Part shown: one piece after another, positions 63,153 through 64,000 of the stretch
Layout of the letters: every line of letters begins with the position of its first letter
Position numbering within the stretch: position 1 is the stretch's first letter
Source of the DNA: Pseudochelatococcus sp050946405
GTDB taxonomy: Bacteria > Pseudomonadota > Alphaproteobacteria > Rhizobiales > Beijerinckiaceae
Direction: 5' to 3'
DNA: 64,000 bases
Assembly (NCBI RefSeq): GCF_050946405.1
Contig: NZ_JBMNUS010000002.1
Span: forward strand, 248,001-312,000
The notes under the pieces: generated by a model
Told to the model about the DNA's origin: nothing
The model's database searches: none
What the model saw: the letters and a program-made list of their open reading frames with translations, nothing else
Translations under genes and position numbers: made by a program

Positions 63153-63186
63153 ATCGGCGTGCTTTCGCACGCCGATCCTTGTTTTT
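63153..63186 (+). terminator. Terminator-like hairpin between binding protein and permease
   Basis: ATCGGCGTGC pairs with GCACGCCGAT around TTTC and is followed by CCTTGTTTTT. It is good enough to stop part of the transcription, leaving more binding protein than permease. Confidence 0.8.
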
Positions 63187-63207
63187 CGTGCAGGTGTTCG
63201 CAGAATC

Positions 63208-64000
63208 ATGAGCAGTATCGCCCTGCTGGGCGCCATCGAACTCGGACTGATCTATGCGCTCGTCGGGGTGGGCGTTTATCTGTCGTTCCGCGTGCTCGAT
63301 TTTCCCGACCTCACCGTCGATGGCTCCTTCCCGCTGGGGGCGGCCGTCACCGCCGTCATGCTCGTCTCAGGCGTCGATCCGTGGCTGGCGACGGCGGCCG
63401 GCGTCGTGGCCGGCGCGCTTGCCGGCTTTGTCACCGCCTTCGTGACGGTGCGCTTCGGCGTGCTGCATCTGCTGGCGTCGATCCTGACCATGATCGCGCT
63501 TTTTTCCGTCAACCTGCGGATCATGGGCCGGCCGAACGTGGCGCTGCTCACGGAAGCGACGGTGCTGACGCCCTGGCTCGGCGGCGTGCTGGCGGACGAA
63601 TATGTGCGGCCGCTGTTCCTCGCCGTGGTGGTGCTGATCGCAGTCGCGCTCGTGGCGGCGTTCCTGCGTTCGGAGGCGGGGCTCGCCATGCGCGCGACAG
63701 GTGCGAATCCGCGCATGGCCCGCGCCCAGGGCGTGCGCACGGGCGTGCAGGTCATCGCCGGCGTCATGCTGTCCAACGCGCTGGTGGGGCTTGCCGGGGC
63801 GCTGTTCGCGCAGACCAACGGTTTCGCCGATGTCACCGCGGGCGTCGGCACCATCGTCGTCGGTCTGGCGGCGGTGATCGTGGGCGAGACGTTCATTCCC
63901 GGCCGGCGCATTTTCTGGGCGCTCATCGGCTGCGTGGTCGGGGCGGTGATCTACCGCCTCGCGGTGCAGACGGCGTTGTCCATCGACATGCTCGGGCTTC
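63208..64000 (+). CDS. ABC permease, partial at the window end
   Basis: Begins MSSIALLGAIELGLIYALVG and stays open for 264 codons to the last base, so the C-terminus is missing. Hydrophobic segments alternate with short loops, and DFPDLTVDGSFPLGAAVTAV and MRATGANPRMARAQGVRTGV are typical of the permease partners of ABC_sub_bind proteins. It follows the binding protein by 103 bases. An ATPase gene is expected just beyond the window. Confidence 0.9.
   Translation, partial: MSSIALLGAIELGLIYALVGVGVYLSFRVLDFPDLTVDGSFPLGAAVTAVMLVSGVDPWLATAAGVVAGALAGFVTAFVTVRFGVLHLLASILTMIALFSVNLRIMGRPNVALLTEATVLTPWLGGVLADEYVRPLFLAVVVLIAVALVAAFLRSEAGLAMRATGANPRMARAQGVRTGVQVIAGVMLSNALVGLAGALFAQTNGFADVTAGVGTIVVGLAAVIVGETFIPGRRIFWALIGCVVGAVIYRLAVQTALSIDMLGL

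Overview
The window is GC-rich chromosomal DNA from an alphaproteobacterium, most likely a Hyphomicrobiales (Rhizobiales) member. This rests on gene content: a TIGR02302-type protein, an adjacent pair of a DnaA-domain-IV-like HTH protein and a DUF6456-type protein, an alphaproteobacterial psd-pssA pair, an alphaproteobacterial flagellin, and mosaic palindromic repeats that resemble rhizobial RIME elements. I see no rRNA, tRNA or CRISPR array.

Layout. 0-9 kb is housekeeping: an ABC exporter, trmL, a TIGR02302 protein, a twin-TM protein, a cobalamin adenosyltransferase, etfBA and a 3-hydroxybutyryl-CoA dehydrogenase. An intact IS1031-type insertion sequence is fused to the stop codon of the last gene. 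10-22 kb holds DNA-binding proteins, an Fe-type SOD with two possible starts, an ABC-F ATPase, a Crp/Fnr regulator, phosphatidylethanolamine synthesis (psd, pssA), maf, yacG and a glycerate kinase. 22-24 kb carries a type III secretion chaperone-like gene and a downstream effector-like gene that has been frameshifted by a perfect 22-bp tandem duplication. A bifunctional penicillin-binding protein follows.

26.9-45 kb is a glycan island. It has GDP-deoxyhexose synthesis (gmd plus a reductase), a CDP-sugar branch (rfbF, rfbG, an RmlC-type epimerase), two glycosyltransferases, a radical SAM/SPASM protein, a sugar epimerase and four predicted methyltransferases (two FkbM paralogues, a CmcI type and a TylF type). 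It ends with a TPR/GT41 O-GlcNAc-transferase-like protein directly upstream of flagellin. The simplest reading is synthesis and transfer of methylated deoxysugars, quite possibly onto flagellin.

45-64 kb holds a BrnT-like toxin with an unusual partner, lepB-rnc-era, a decayed Doc toxin with an intact AbrB-type antitoxin, topA, a copper chaperone (PCuAC) with a DUF2946 protein, a second type III chaperone-like gene beside AT-rich DNA, an MprF-flippase-like protein, a branched-chain amino-acid-type ABC set without its ATPases, and the start of a second ABC importer that runs off the window.

The most unusual structure is a family of mosaic palindromic repeats (modules A-F). Several copies begin inside or immediately after the stop codon of the gene before them. 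One copy has inserted into the doc toxin gene with an apparent TA duplication, which suggests that the repeats move or once moved.
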